64,000 nucleotides of DNA, taken from positions 15,412,579 to 15,476,578 of the forward strand of contig NC_092685.1 of the NCBI RefSeq assembly GCF_964275005.1. The letters run 5' to 3'. The DNA comes from Diadema setosum. Its lineage: Eukaryota > Echinodermata > Echinoidea > Diadematoida > Diadematidae. Each line of letters begins with the position of its first letter. The stretch's first letter is position 1. Under the pieces are notes generated by a model that saw nothing but the letters and a program-made list of their open reading frames with translations, made no database searches and was not told where the DNA came from. Made by a program: the position numbers and the translations under genes. Below, one piece after another: positions 44,395 to 58,433 of the stretch.

Positions 44395-47120
44395 TGGCCG
44401 CCAACCATTGCTCCCCTATCGTAGCCCTCTCTCTGCAAGTCTTCTCCACGGGATCGTAGAGCCACCCCAAAAACCTCGTCTGTGGGAAGCGTTTGGAAGC
44501 AGAATGCCACTCAACAATTGCCAGCTCAGGATAAGCAAAGAGAAATTCAAGTGTTATCTGAACAAAACTGCCTAGAGTCTATTTTTGTTTTTGTAGTTAT
44601 TGTTAAACATCTCTTGTAGTTTTGGGGTAGTTTTGCACAGAAATTATCATCTTATTTCCATTAGATTTGCATCTCTGGATTTTTTGCATGTCCTATTTTT
44701 TTTTTCAGAAAGATGAGATAGAACTAGTTAATAGTTAACTTCCACTATGTCTGCACAACATCTGAAAAAAAAAAACCCACAAAATACTGTAACATTGAGA
44801 CTGAAATATAAACTGTAATCTTCTAAAATTTGTGGCTGAATTAAGAATCAGATAAACATGTAGCACTTTATAGGCTTAGTTATGATAGTCCTCTGAAAGA
44901 AACATCATTAAATGACCAAAATAGAACTCAACAGAAAGAGAAGAATGATAAGTAGTTTAAAAAAACAACAACAATGTGACCAAGCAGCAGAAATGTGGTT
45001 TCTGGGTTAATGGGATACAAGACTCCACATTTTGTGACATAGATTTGACGTCATTGCATTGATTACACATTGATGCAGTATGCCACGAGGATTCACCTAG
45101 TTATATTTGAGCCAAGTATGCAACCTAGTCAAGGTTGACTGTTCATGGAATTACACTGTATTCTATTTAGTCCGATGAATTTAAAATGGATATTGTCATT
45201 AAATGGTACAAATAAAACATGACCAAGAATTAGTTTCTGTGAAGTGATTTTAGCCTTAAGCTTCAAGATGCCTCTCCCCCCCCCCCCCCTATGAAAATAC
45301 TTGAAGGCTGTAATGATTGTGTTGACATACACATGCAGTGACCAGAATCCCCTTCCAGTCTAGTGTGTGACTTTTCAGAGTATATATGAATCTATTAAAT
45401 GTGTGATTTAGGATGGATTTTAAATCATGTAATCTGTACTTAAGTGCCTTTCTTGTAAAGTCTGGTAAATCTCTTCTAGTATTTTTTATTTTATTTTCTC
45501 TGTGTCATTCTATTGTATGTGACCATTTTCCAGGATGATATTGTATTGTGTCAGAGTGTATTGCATGGCATACCAGGAAATACTGAGCAAGGTAGGATAT
45601 TAAACATTGTACATGTTTATACTATAGGCCTGTTATGTTCAACACAAGGGCAGTATATAGTCTGTTTGAGGGCAAGATTTTCCTTGATTCCATGAAATAG
45701 TACAATCCAATGAAATTTCAGTTAATTGTACAAATAATGTACTATTCTGTTGGAATTTCGTTCCGTTTTGTAGAGATTGAAATCGTGAGCAAATCATCTA
45801 GGAACTCTTCTGTGGAGGTATGCGCTGGTATTGCTCAAGCAATGCATAGAGTCAGTGCATTGTACTCTCGGCACATCAATCTTTGTGAATTCTCGCATTT
45901 TTCAATCCATGCACCCTCATTCGATCCAAGTGCAATAAGTCATTTTAATGTATTGCTTTCTGGGAGATGGGTAGACAACACCCAGACGCACTAGCTGCAA
46001 AAGCTAAACTAGACAAATCCAGAAATGTGGTTCGTGCTCATTCTATTAGCTCACCCTTCTATTTTTTCAACTGGTCGACTTTCATTCCACAAATCTCACT
46101 TCCTGCATCCGCCATCTTGGAAACAGCTGATGTCGACATATTGGAAACAGAACTCCAGTAGCGGTAACTTCTTTGTCGTCGATCCTTGAGTGAAAAAATA
46201 TGCCTCTCGTGGTATGGATGTTGGTGGTGCATGGATTGTGAATGGGAGAATTTTGGCATTGTTGCAGTTTTACAGTGAAACAGAGAAATGGTGCTTTTGA
46301 CAAGTCCATTATTTCTGTGTGTGCATACTTGAATAGTTGCTCCAATATGGCAGCTGTATTTGAACAATGGTCTATGAGGTAAACGGCATTGTTGATGCAG
46401 TGCTTGGTCATGCAGGGATACAGGATACAGACAAACCAAGAATGGAAATCATTGGAGTATGCAGCTACTGTAAAAGGTGTTTATTTTTGCAAACAGATAT
46501 TGTTACGATTGGGGAGGTAACGGACATTTTCGCAAGTTGTTATTGCGATTTGTCTGTTCACTCTGCCATTTTACTGAACATGTACTTACTAGTATACGAC
46601 TGAGTGCATGAGGTGGCGATATTTTTGCATGTCATTGAATTCACTGCCCATCAGTGAATTGCAAAATTCTTGAAAATGAAACCCTCATGAAAATTACTGC
46701 TTTTACAGTATATCGGTTGTCTTATTTCAATATCCTGTAACTGTTTCTGTTATGTTTGTTATCTCAGTTGAAGCTGCAGAGGGGATATCCTTTGCCTGGA
46801 ATAATGTTTTTTTTTTTCGTTTTTTTTTTACTGTGCTTGAGATTTCTTCTCAAACCTCAAGGATTGATATGTTATGTCTGTTGTTTTTTTTTTCTTTCTT
46901 TTTATAGAGGCAATCATTACTGAGAGTAGTGCATCAGTAATATAATGCTAGATGGTAAATAGTTGGAATCATGGGTGTCAGTATAAAGCTTCAAAGAAAT
47001 TGTTGATGTCAAGAAAACCAGTTCCACTAGAGTGCTTTGGAGATCAAACTTTAGGTGTATGATATTTGAACTCCTCTGGCTTCATCTTTTGGATTCATCA
47101 CCAACACACATGATTTATCT
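44395..47120. other. NUDT22 3' UTR and spacer
   Basis: Just after the stop codon (44395-44575) is a GC-richer stretch with an open frame ending KEKFKCYLNKTA, discussed among the rejected items. AATAAA occurs at 45211-45216. A C-run is at 45278-45290. No other gene recognised. Confidence 0.45.
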
Positions 47121-47370
47121 CAGGTGCGGATCCAGGAATTCCGTAAAGGGGGAGGAGGCACAAAGCAGTTTATATTTCTAGTGCCACTTCTGGTTTAATC
47201 AGCTGACAAGCAAAAAAAAAAGGGGGGGGGGGCTAGAGCACAATACAATCAGCTTGAAATTAAAGGGAGAGGGTGCATGGACCCCTTTCATTTTTTCTTT
47301 GTATTTCTTTTTTTTTTAAATTGAAGAGGGGTGGGCTTCCCCGATGCACCCCCTCCTGGATCCACCATTG
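47121..47370. mobile_element. hAT-like MITE, second copy of the 23602 family
   Basis: Left end CAGGTGCGGATCCAGGAATT; right end CTCCTGGATCCACCATTG is the inverted counterpart. Shares the internal phrases CCACTTCTGGTTTAATCAGC and TGACAAGCAAAAAAA with the element at 23602-23795. Non-coding. Confidence 0.6.
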
Positions 47371-47695
47371 TTTATTTAGCCTCACAATGGACTCGCATAT
47401 GGCAGGCGATGGACTCGCGTGCACACAACGATCGGATGGGCGGAGCAAGCTACTCTCGCAGCTCCCGGTCACACGTGTGTGTTTGCTGAAATTGTAGCGA
47501 GCTGTCTTTGCAAAAGGCTACTGTTTATCTGGCTATTTGTGATCACTGATATGCCATGATGTAATGCATTGACCAATCCATTGTACATTAAAAAATTGTG
47601 TGTAAGCCACATGTAATTATCATAATCAAATATATTATGTCCATCATGTGTCTAGGAATTGTAATTCCACTTCTGTTTTGTCATTCTCTGCTTAA

Positions 47696-47953
47696 CATAT
47701 CGTCGCTGGGGCAACAAGACCTCATATCTACAAAATGTCAGATGTTCAGGAGAACCAAAAAAACATAGCGGCCAAAGCACTGTGGCGAATGGGATAGCCT
47801 TTCCTTTGACATGCTGTGATGGCTTCATTTTTGGAGTAAGACAGTTGGGATTTGGACAGGACATCACTTAACCCATTATTTGACCATTAATCAAAAAAAG
47901 TCATTTTCACCAAAATTGCAGATACAAGGTCTTGTCACCCCAGCGACGATATG
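47696..47953. mobile_element. Inverted-repeat element 'CATATCGTCG', copy 1
   Basis: 258 bp. Ends CATATCGTCGCTGGGGC and its complement, with about 35-base terminal repeats. The whole sequence recurs in the same orientation at 63498-63754 with roughly one difference in seven to eight bases by eye. No coding capacity. Non-autonomous DNA transposon of unassigned superfamily. Confidence 0.8.
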
Positions 47954-50900
47954 CGCTTTCCCTGATAAGAGATTTATGCAAATCATGTGTCACTGCTTTC
48001 AGAGACTACAATAATCCTCATATGTTAGCCTATTCCTGACATTTTCAGTCCATCTGTTGGTCTTTAGTTCATCACAAATGGGTTTTATGGCCAATTCAAC
48101 TGAAGCTTCAACCATTCGGTACATCTGATTTTACTGTGGAATTGCACTCTGAAGAATTAAAATGCAGTCCGTAGTAAATCATGTGCTTTAGTACTATCTG
48201 CCAGGGTGATATTGTACCTTGGGATTGCCAGAAGAGATTTAAAATGTAACCCTCATTAAGAATTGAAATTCAGTGTCATTTTGTGGAAATGAAAAAAAAA
48301 AAATGAAACATATGCTCATTGTGCAGATAGTGAAATATTGGTAAATAAAGCTCTTTTGGATATGGAGTCTTTTCTATGAAAAGGTAACTGAAATATGGTG
48401 CTTAGGTTTATGGCATATCGGTATTAAAAGCTGAAGAATGAATAGACAGTAAAATATGTCTATTTGGAAGAGTTTCATAACATTTTTTGACTTTGACAGT
48501 TCTACAAAAAAAGATGGAAGCCTGTCATAGAATCTGCTGTGGGGGGACACTTTAACAACTGTCCCTATGAACATTAAAAAGGTGAGGTGCCTCACCCTCC
48601 ATGTTTTGACTAATTTACAGTCCTAGATCAACAAATTTTAACTTACACAGTAAAATTAATGTATACTGAATACAGTATGCTCACCAGCTTTATGAAATAG
48701 TAAAGATTTGGGTGGAAAAAGACACAGCTACCAGTTTGTTGACACTCTAGTAACACACTAATACTGTAGCATGCTGATACCTAATCATCGGCGAATGAAT
48801 CCATTAGCCAATCCCTTTGATTTCCGTGGGCAGAGTATCCGTACCTGGTCAGGTATGGGGGACTTCAGTCTATTTAGGAGAGGGATTCCTTGAAGCCAGA
48901 CATAGTCTCCACAGTACACATCCCCAACAATATTGACTGATCTTGCGGTCAAATGAATGAAGTGAAGGCAAGGTCAAAATTATATTCAAGAGAGATGATC
49001 TATTCATAAATGTCTGAAACAGGGTGATGTCATATGAAGCACATAGTTTTCAAAGTTTGATGGGGTCAGGGGCAATATTTTTGTCAAGTTGCTTGACAAA
49101 TGATGTGATAAAGATATTGAGAGCATACATTAAGATTATTCTGTCGTGGTAATTCATTTTTAAGTACAGTTATCAGTTTGATGCAAAATTGTATTTTTCA
49201 TGAAAATCAAGTCAAACAAGGAGACCAAAGTGTTCAAATTTTCAGGAATCAATGTCATAAACATGTGGGAACTTTCCAGCAATATTCTAGATATGTGTGC
49301 GCATATCTACATTGTAAACATATGAGCATGAAATCGCTGAAAATGAAATCTATTGTAGATTAATTCATAAGACTGGGTAGTCTTGTTCTTATAAAGTGTT
49401 TGAATCAGATATCATTGTTTTCATGTGATAAGTCTTCTAATAGTTTGTAGTTATGAATATTGACATGCATTCCAGCTCACAGTGATTATTTGAAAGAGGA
49501 AGTCTTTGTAATATTGACTCAAACCAATGAATAATGTTTGATTTATTAGCCAAGGTGCATAACTGTTGGTGGATTGAGAATATTGTTTTGTAACAGTGGA
49601 ACCTTCATTTTTCAGTACACATTCGATGTACACGTGTATATTGAGTAGGAGGATTCCTATGTTACTGTAACTGAGCACTACTTCAAAATTGAAAGATGCT
49701 CTGAGAATCTGTATCAGCAGCATCAAAGGATGTGTAATCAAAAACTTGCCATTTTATGCATGCAAAAAAAAAAAAAAAAAATATTGATGGCTGAGTGCTA
49801 TGCAGTGAACTCCAGCAAGTCAGATTCCTTGACCTACAACTGTATGAGACATAGTCTCTGAATCAATAACCTGTAAAGGTGGACTTGAATCACATTAAAT
49901 TTCTCATCACTCTACTTGTGAAATGTGTATCTGTATACTCCTCTTTGAAAACACATATTTCCACATTTTCACAAATGCATTGACTGAGAAAATTTTAATT
50001 CTTTACTGTAGTCTATTAAGAGGGAGGGGGACAGAGACAGACAGACAGACAAGCAAACAGATAGAGACAGATTATTATCAAATAAATTTGATCCAGGCAT
50101 GATGAATAACTTGTGAATTGCATATTAGTATAATCAACTGACCTTTTGCTTTTGTGTTCTCACTGTATATGCACACTACTTCAAAAAGGAATTTCATCAA
50201 TTATCTAATCAGTGCTTTTGGCCCACCCGCTCTTGTCAAAAACAAAACAAAAGGCTGCACAAAGCTTTAATATTCTAATTACATATGTACCGGTATGTGC
50301 TTTATGATTAAAAAAAAAAAAAAAGCCACTTATGTTGATTCAGAAGTATTTTTTACAAACCTTTTGCAGTTTAGTGTGTGGATTGTTATCAGCCGTAAAT
50401 CCACCCCTTTAAAAAAGAAAAACCAAAGAACTAATGAGATAAAGCCCAATATCTTTGGCACTTGATACTGCTCCTAAAACAAAATAACAAACACCTTCTA
50501 CATTGCTTTCAGTCGTCACTCACAAATTTCCATTGGTTTTAGTTCGCATGCCCTCACGAACGAGGAGGCATCCCAAAGTTCATTCTATTCACATGTGTCC
50601 TAGATTACTGATGAACGCCTCATGTCCTCCAGTATTGTTTTGTGTGGAATGTTATCAGTAAATCAAAAGATCAACTATAACTGTATAACTTGATTAAATC
50701 TAATCTCAGTTATATAGAGCAAGCATGATACTGCCTGCAGGACAAGTAACAAATAACAAGTAGGCCCTACATTCTTTCCATAGTCATCAGCTGTGCATTT
50801 CTGTTTGTGTTTGTCGTTGGCTGTGATAAAATGTGGGTGTTTGCTGCTGGTGGGCCTCTCCTGTAGACACAGAATAGTCATGAGAGGATTTAAAGCGGAT

Positions 50901-53083
50901 TATGATAATGAGGCAGGGACACAGATGGCCAATCACAAGGCAACAAAAACAAGTACCAGTATATAGTGTTTTCATGGTTGCACATTCTCCCCAAGGTAAA
51001 GCCATAATATCAACAGAATTTAGACATCTCAAGATCTATCTTCATGGGCACAATGGAGGGCTGTTTTGCAATCCAATACATTCCCACACACTCTTTTACA
51101 CAGTAATTTGATGTCACTGGCTTTCGCATGATGGATTCTTTCTTTTTGTAGTTGCTTGCAAATAGTTCATCACTGAGTTCATGCGTAATACATTGTATAC
51201 ATATTCTTCTACGCCCCAGGGCATCTTGTTCATTTGCACATGCAAGTCACACAAATGTAAATCAATGAATGTTTTTGCTTTTGCAAAACCCCGCAATATC
51301 TTCTAGCTGAATGACATATTGAAACTAAATCAGATCAGTTTCATGATTCTCCTTTAAAACTCGGGACCAAGGTAGCGCAATCTGTCTATACAAATATGAA
51401 TAAGTTCAAAAGCAATTAGAAAATACTCAGTGCCAATTACCAAACATTTTGACAAGAATCACTCTGGCTAAATCCTGGTATCAGAATTAAACTCCTCAAA
51501 AAAAAAGTTCTGCAAGTCCAATTTGATATATCATATTTCTCTGAAAACTACATCATTTCATTCAAATGTGACATCATAAGAAAGCGCCTAATCAATTTTC
51601 TTTACAATGACAACTCGCTTGTTTACATCAAGGAGGTTCTAGAGAATGGAGTCACAACCGTCTTATTCCCTTTGCTAGATGTTCGAAGCCGCCGCTCAAA
51701 TATATTTGAAGCATGTGCCAAACAGGATCTGCCGCCCAGATACGAAGACAGTTGACTCGTGTCATTGCATAATCACCAGCCACCTTCAAAGGAAGATATG
51801 TCTTTGTGATGGTAATTACTTTTCGCTATCCCTTCTTATAAAAGGTAGGTGGTACAGACACGAGGATGCGCGAATAGAAATTGAGCAAAAAGTGCTGAAA
51901 TAAAGATGAAAATTACTCGACTGGGCATACCCGGGCACTAATTTGATATATCTCTCAATAAAGAATTATACTTGAAGATTATTCCATATTAGTTTCATTT
52001 GTGGAAATTAAGTGGAAAAGTGATAAAACCAGCTTTCCAGGATGGTACAGTTGTAAACATTTTCACATGATACAGCTCTGATTTACACTATTGCACAAAT
52101 TTCTGGACGGGATTGACTTTTGTTTTGCATGCTCTATCATTAAGTGAAATTTCATTTCATTTGATAAATAAATAAGCAAAATATGACCAACATTATGATA
52201 ATGTTCAAAATGAATCTTCAGATTGTTCAGCAAGACGGCGGCTTGGAACATCAATCATCAAAGGCACAAGTGCACCTGTGGAATTCTTTTGTACATCAAT
52301 AGAAATCTGACAACTGTTTGAATAATTGCAGCCAGTTGGAACTCCATATATATAAAACCTCCTTGTTTACATTATGCATTCCTGGAATGCACGGTATGAT
52401 TGAGTATGAGGAAAGGTCAAATGTGAAATGTTGCAAAATAGAGCAAACATGTTATGTCAAACAGTGTAGTTCCCATACATTTGCTTTGTTGTTTCAGGGA
52501 AGGAATGTGCTTGAAAAGAATGCATTGTGAGATTATCATTAGATTCCAGGCTTCATCCATGAATTGAAAACTGCAGTAGCATCTGCAGATTAAAATTAAA
52601 CATAAAGGTTGACCAAAAAGTCATCTAATGTCTAGGAAATGGGAGTTTTTGAAAGTGTTGCTTATTCCTGTGGCCTTTTTTCATCATAACTGTACATTAT
52701 CAATAGCGGAATTGTTGCGACTTTTCACCTTTGATCTGTCCCCTTACTGAGCTGTTTTGGGCATTCCAAGAACACGCAATCATGCCTGGCAAGTGAGATG
52801 TCATTTTAAAGATAATTAATAAGATTTTCTTATGATGTCATATTTAATGAAGATAATGCAGGTATAAAAGAAATATCATATATCAAACTTTAATTGCAAA
52901 ACTTATTTTGAGGAGTTTATCATGCTGTCCTTCACATCAGCTAATGATAAGATTCTGCCACAAGCACTTCTACCCTCAAGGTGCTGAATTTGAACCCTCT
53001 GTGGAATCTTATCACAAAACTTCATTGGTGTCAAACATGACGGTCTCACCTCCAGCCCTGGATAGGGTTATTACGACAGCTTA
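47954..53083. other. Long spacer without recognisable gene
   Basis: AT-rich, poly-A runs (49766-49782, 50310-50325), a GACA/CAGA-rich tract near 50033-50052. The only exon-like patch is 51679-51811. No transposon ends recognised. Confidence 0.5.
51679..51811 (+). other. Possible isolated exon of unknown gene
   Basis: A polypyrimidine tract and TTGCTAG precede it and G|GTAATT follows. Frame reads MFEAAAQIYLKHVPNRICRP and CHCIITSHLQRKICLCDG, with paired CxC motifs. Less AT-rich than its flanks. I recognise no domain and see no partner exon, so this may be chance. Confidence 0.18.
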
Positions 53084-53484
53084 ATAAAGGGATGGTACAG
53101 TATTGGTAGAGGTGAGAATTGGGCTTTTAACTTTTTGCAAGATATCAAGAAACCGTTTGTAAAACAGTACAGAGCGTACCTGTCTAAGAGGAATTCAAAG
53201 TTTATTTGATGAAAATCGATTTTGGAATGGCCGAGACACCCCAATATAAAGTAAAAACAAAGCGATCGCCATAAAAGCTGGGTCCCACATTTTGTTAGAA
53301 TTGTTCTGTTTTGGGTATCTCAGCCATTTCAAAACTAATCTTCATCAAATAAACGTTGAATTCCTTTTGGAATTACATGCTCTTTCATATTTCATAAGAG
53401 GTTTCTCATAATCTCACCCCAAAATGTTAGAAACCCTGAGGTTACAATATGTAGGTCTCAACCAAAACTATACGATCCCTAATA
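53084..53484. mobile_element. Foldback element, copy E
   Basis: Left end AAAGGGATGGTACAGTATTG, right end AACTATACGATCCCT. Arms pair through GGAATGGCCGAGACACCCC and GGTATCTCAGCCATTTC around 53220-53345. The TTAA flanks are not intact here. Confidence 0.72.
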
Positions 53485-54127
53485 ATGAGAGCAGTTTGTG
53501 ATTTTGTAGAATGACAGCATGAAGTACTGTACTGTAAAAGCAGATATTTCGCGCAAATACTTTTCTTTTTACGCTTGGCCAGGTATTAAGATGAATGTTA
53601 TGTGTATTTTATTCCACAAGATCAAAACAGAAAGCAGTGTAATACAAGCACACACACACACACACACACACAGATCGTGTGCTTTTTAATACTTTCACAC
53701 TAGTTTCCTGCTGTGCAAAAACTCCCATTTTATAGTAAACCACCAGAGGAACTGGTCTCACCGACATCTCCCTCTCATTCCAAAGAGGACCTAAAAAGTT
53801 TTCTCAGTATTCATAGTAACTCTACACTTCGATACACGTCATCAGAAAGTTTGTGAGATTGAGAGAAAAAGTACAGTCATGTATATCATTTCAGAGGTTG
53901 GTGAAATGCATCTCATGTGAGTTCCTTGTAATATACTGTACTCCTCTAATGGAAATATTTCTAAAAGCAAATCGAAAAAGGAAAAAAGACTTTTATACCG
54001 GTTTATTCCTGCAAGCACTTCTTGCATCAAACATTTTGTAATCTTTTTCTCTTAACATACATTATGAAAAGAAGAACAACCTCTTTAACCTCCAAGAACT
54101 GGGCTCATACATCCCAGATGCTAATGT

Positions 54128-54222
54128 TTTACCCTGTTGAGGAAAGTTTGATATTACTACAACACGCATTTCCCATAGACACCTGCCTGCGTATACTCGG
54201 GACTCATACTCAATGAGTTAAG
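54128..54222 (-). mobile_element. Short TTAACCC-type element, copy 1
   Basis: About 95 bp, from TTACCCTGTTGAGGA to CTCAATGAGTTAA, related in inverse orientation to the element at 59444-59669 (shared TCCCATAGACACCTGCCTG and GTATACTCGGGACT). Ends are palindromic with TTAA. Confidence 0.55.
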
Positions 54223-54887
54223 AATCTTCTTTGTCAATAAGTTTGCGTTTAACTGGCTGCTCCTAAAGCCATTTTACAAACCAGCCCAGCAGAATGCATA
54301 CAATACCATTCAAACACACAAACACATCTATCCTCGGAGAAAACAGCCTTAAAGCACAGAACATACATAATGAACAGTCTATTTCATTGCTTTTTCTTTT
54401 TAATCTGTACACCAGTTTATTTTCACATATCACACACTATGAAGACCCACTCCAAGCAACAGCATTCCATGAAACTCTTACAGCCACACATACACATTTG
54501 TGCGTCAAAAATATTTTTTTCTCTCATAGAGTCTGTACATTAATATTACACTTCACATTCATGAAGAAAAGACCGATTGTCACTAAACTAAGTATAACCA
54601 AGTAAATTCATATAACATTTTAGTATTTCCTCTACCTGCTTTGTTAACATTCCATATAATGTACAGAAGGCTTATCTATGGATTACATTACCATAAAGCA
54701 TTTTATTAATGAACTGTTACTTTTTGTATCACCACACTCTACACAGACACACACAGGGCATGTTTGCATGCTCTTTTTCAACTCAAACAATATTATGTAA
54801 ATCATCAGACACTGCATTTTTGACACCACTTACTTAAAGGAACATGCTAACATTCAGATATTGTTGATATTAGTATCCAACAGAGTA

Positions 54888-55049
54888 CAGCAGACCCCCA
54901 TTATAAGGAAGTCCACCGGGTCTGGCAGTTTTCTTTCGTTACATCGAAATTTTGTTATAACCAAACAAATAAACAATAAAAAAACAAAGAGCCAGTCATT
55001 TATTTTTATTTTGTTGTAACTGGAATTTCATTATAACGGGAGTGCACTG
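54888..55049. mobile_element. pogo/Tigger-like TA element, copy 2
   Basis: Left end CAGCAGACCCCCATTATAAGG after TA; right end CATTATAACGGGAGTGCACTG. Shares ATTTTGTTATAACCAAACA and TTATTTTGTTGTAAC with copy 1. The right TA is lost. Confidence 0.6.
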
Positions 55050-56815
55050 CACCAGCAAGGGATTCTTTTGTAAGTTTGATTATGCATCTCATATATATTA
55101 AGGATACCCAATACTTTATCTCATGAAATGAACTACCAGGGTACAATCATATATCTAGGTACTCCTAGTTCTTCAGACGTGTACGCAGAGTACTAATAAA
55201 ATATGTATACAGTTTTAATTTTTTTTTTATTTTTTTAACAGAACACCTCATACGACTCTACAGTCACTTGATGTGGCTGTCAGGCATGATTTTCTTACGC
55301 TGTACAAAATACATCGTATGGTGTCCACAGGAAACCAAGTCATCAGGGAAAGAGCCAACAACAACAAAACCTGTTCAAGTATAACACACTCTGCATGGGT
55401 TGTTTTCATGGTATATTGCAGTCTATTCAGGCTTGATAAGAATGTTTCACAACACAATCTACAAAGCAAATAAGGAGGGAAATTCGAGGAATCATTGATT
55501 ATAATCACCTCCTAACAACAATCAATATTGTCACTTGGTCAACATGTGGTTGTAAAGCCACCCTTAATCTCAATTCAGGGTAAAAGGTGTATTTCAACTA
55601 CTGTATGAAAAAAACAAAATCAAGTAATAACAATAGCAATGAAACTGTTGGAGACAAATTGAAGCACATGCATTGGGTATCAGCTGATGAAAAGAAAGAA
55701 AAAAAGGAGTCACTCTCATTACCGACAAATACAAGGGAAAAACATCAACAATGGCATAATGTGCACATGTGCCTAACCATGAATACACGCTTTGATTGCC
55801 ATAAGGAAGTGCATGGAACAGGTTCAAACCAGTTCTAACTGGTATGCTTATTATCAGCTCTTGCTCCTGCATCTTTGTTTACTTATTTGCATCAGTATGA
55901 TTGCTACATGGCCAAATACACTGTACGTACACACTGCACCTAGAGTAGCCCCTCTGGAATGTAACCCATATTGCAAATCAATCAGCATTATATATTAACA
56001 ATACCATCATTAGTAATGTGTATCTTGCATCTTTACTGTGTGTACTCATACTATTGTCCTTTCTCTACTGACATACAAACTACATTTCTGGCCCTTTGTG
56101 CCTTGTTGTTTTTTGTTTTTTTTTTTCTACATTGGCAGGCAGGAATTACTGTAATTACATGACAATCTGACAGGAAATGGAGTGCACAAACATACGGAAT
56201 GAGTCATTTCACATACTCCTTTGAGATTTCAGAAACTGATCAAAGTCATTTTACATAGACATTAAATTTGTCAACATCCCCATCAGCATAGAATACATTC
56301 ATATTTACTAGGACCATTACTGAGATCCATTCTCGGCAAAAAGTGCTAATGCATTTCATCATGGCCGTGGAGACCTCGTAGACTTAACTATGGTAGGACA
56401 ATCATACCATGTATTACAGCTATATTCAAAAGATATCTAAAAGAAAACATACAAGAAACTGTCACTGATGACCCATACATGTACAGTACATACCTATTAT
56501 ATACACTATGTGTACAATTTCCTGTCACATGCACCATCTATAGACGAGGTTCTGTGACATAAAAAAACGTGTTGCCTGAGGAGCAAAAACAATCGCGTGT
56601 GGTGGATAGCTCTAGCGCGCAGTACGTATCGCATACCTGCCTGCCTGGCTGGCCTGATAAAAATCGCTTGTGATGATGGGGCGTGGAATGCAACGCTTAC
56701 GCGCATATGCAGTTTTTGCCCCTCGGCTAGTTAGCCATGGCTTGATGACGTAACTGGAACCTCATATACTGAACCCATATAAAATCTGTAAACTAAAATA
56801 GAACAGAAAAAAGAA

Positions 56816-56930
<115 letters not shown>

Positions 56931-57510
56931 ATCAATCTCCCTCTTCACGTCCTATCCATCTCTCACTCTCTGTTATCTGAATCTTCCTCATCTCCCATCT
57001 CTCGTTCACTCAATCGCCAAACACATTATATCCCTGATATTGCATTTGGAATGAAGGCATTAATTTCTTCGAAATCAGCTGCTCTACTTTTGATTGTTTT
57101 GTATTGCTTTTTGACAATGATGTACACTGAATTCTCAGCACTGCACTGCAATTTCAGCAACTAAATCTTGTAATACGTATAATCATGTGCCTAACTTCCC
57201 TTTGTATACACCAGATATCATCCCCATTTTTGTTTGCACAAGCACAAAAACATCATCTGATTTTCTCCAAGTCTACACTCGACAAGAAAGTTGTCTTTGT
57301 AAACTGCTGTGCAGTGTCTGAATATTTCGGAAGTGATGACTACAAGCTGTTTAAAACCTTCGGTGGCACTTATGTTAAATTCATGATGAAAACAGTCTTA
57401 TCATAACAAGACAAAGACATTTGTACCTACAAACTGCTATCTCATACTTTCTAGAGCTGATGTTCTGATATCATTAAAGTTATAATCTAAGTTGCTGCCT
57501 CCATTGAGAT

Positions 57511-57652
57511 ATACGTATACATACATGTATATATCGTATATCTATATTATACATACGTATACACACATGTATATATTGTATATCTATATTATACATATGT
57601 ATACATACAAGTATATATCGTATATCTATATTATACATATGTATACATATAT
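57511..57652. repeat. 42-bp tandem minisatellite
   Basis: Three and a bit units of about 42 bp, each with TACATGTATATATCGTATA and CTATATTATACATA. Unit starts near 57512, 57554 and 57596. Confidence 0.8.
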
Positions 57653-57737
57653 ATAACTTATTAATTTTTCATGTAAAAAGTACTGTATAAGCTGTTATTC
57701 TTATGAACGAGGAAGTCATGGACATCTTTATGTGTTG

Positions 57738-58137
57738 TTAAAGGGACGGTATAGTATTGGTTGAGGCGATGATTCAGCTTTTAACTTTTTACGAGATACT
57801 TAAAATGACTTTATCAAATATGAAATAGCATACAATTCTACGAGGCTTTCAAAGTTTACTTTATGAAAATTGGTTTTGAAATGGCTGAGATATCCAAAAA
57901 CAAAGTAAAACAAAGTGACCCTAATTAAAGGTAGGTCCCACCTTTCATAAGGACTGTTTTGTTTTGGATATCTTAGCCATTTCAAAACCAATTTCCATCA
58001 AATAAACTTTGAATTCCTCTTAGAATTATATGTTCTTTCATATTTCATGAGAGGTTTCTCATTATCTCAAATAATCATCATCAAAACAGTTGGAAATCTG
58101 AAGCCCTATCTCAATTGAAACAGTACCATCCCTTTAA
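57738..58137. mobile_element. TTAA-flanked foldback element, copy F
   Basis: 400 bp with TTAA on both sides (57738-57741, 58134-58137); left end TTAAAGGGACGGTATAG, right end AGTACCATCCCTTTAA. Arms complementary across GGTTTTGAAATGGCTGAGA and its counterpart near 57970. It ends 133 bp beyond the GNMT stop codon and may be transcribed in the GNMT 3' UTR. Confidence 0.8.
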
Positions 58138-58270
58138 ATTCATGGTCAAACAGTGATTCGCGAAATTCGAGAAAATAAAGGCCTCGAAAAAACTAACAGC
58201 TTATACAGTAACATGAGAAGAGTTCCCTTTCAGCAGAAGGACACATGACTCTGTTGGAGCATGAAAACCA

Positions 58271-58433
58271 CTAGTATGGCTTCTCCACACAATGTATGTA
58301 ATACGCTGGGTGGGGCACTTCGTTGACTGACTTGAAATCCGCCAAGACCTGGTGCTTGCACTCACTCGTGAAGGCCTCCTTCAGCAGTTCTGTGAAGGCA
58401 TTCAGGCGATGGGGGTAGTAGGACAAACGAAAT
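58271..58433 (-). CDS. GNMT: GNMT terminal exon
   Basis: Acceptor is an uninterrupted C-run followed by AG. Completes the Lys of KFRLSYYPHRLNAF and encodes FTELLKEAF, VLADFKSVNEV and AYYIHCVEKPY. TAG at 58273-58271. Confidence 0.92.

Noticed and set aside
44395-44577. Frame after the NUDT22 stop ending RISKEKFKCYLNKTA, similar in feel to LINE reverse-transcriptase C-termini
   Set aside because: Too short, with no upstream reverse-transcriptase motifs. It may be ordinary 3' UTR.
57185-57406. ORF with LDKKVVFVNCCAVSEYF
   Set aside because: Looks briefly protein-like but has no recognised domain, no splice signals and an AT-rich composition like the spacer.
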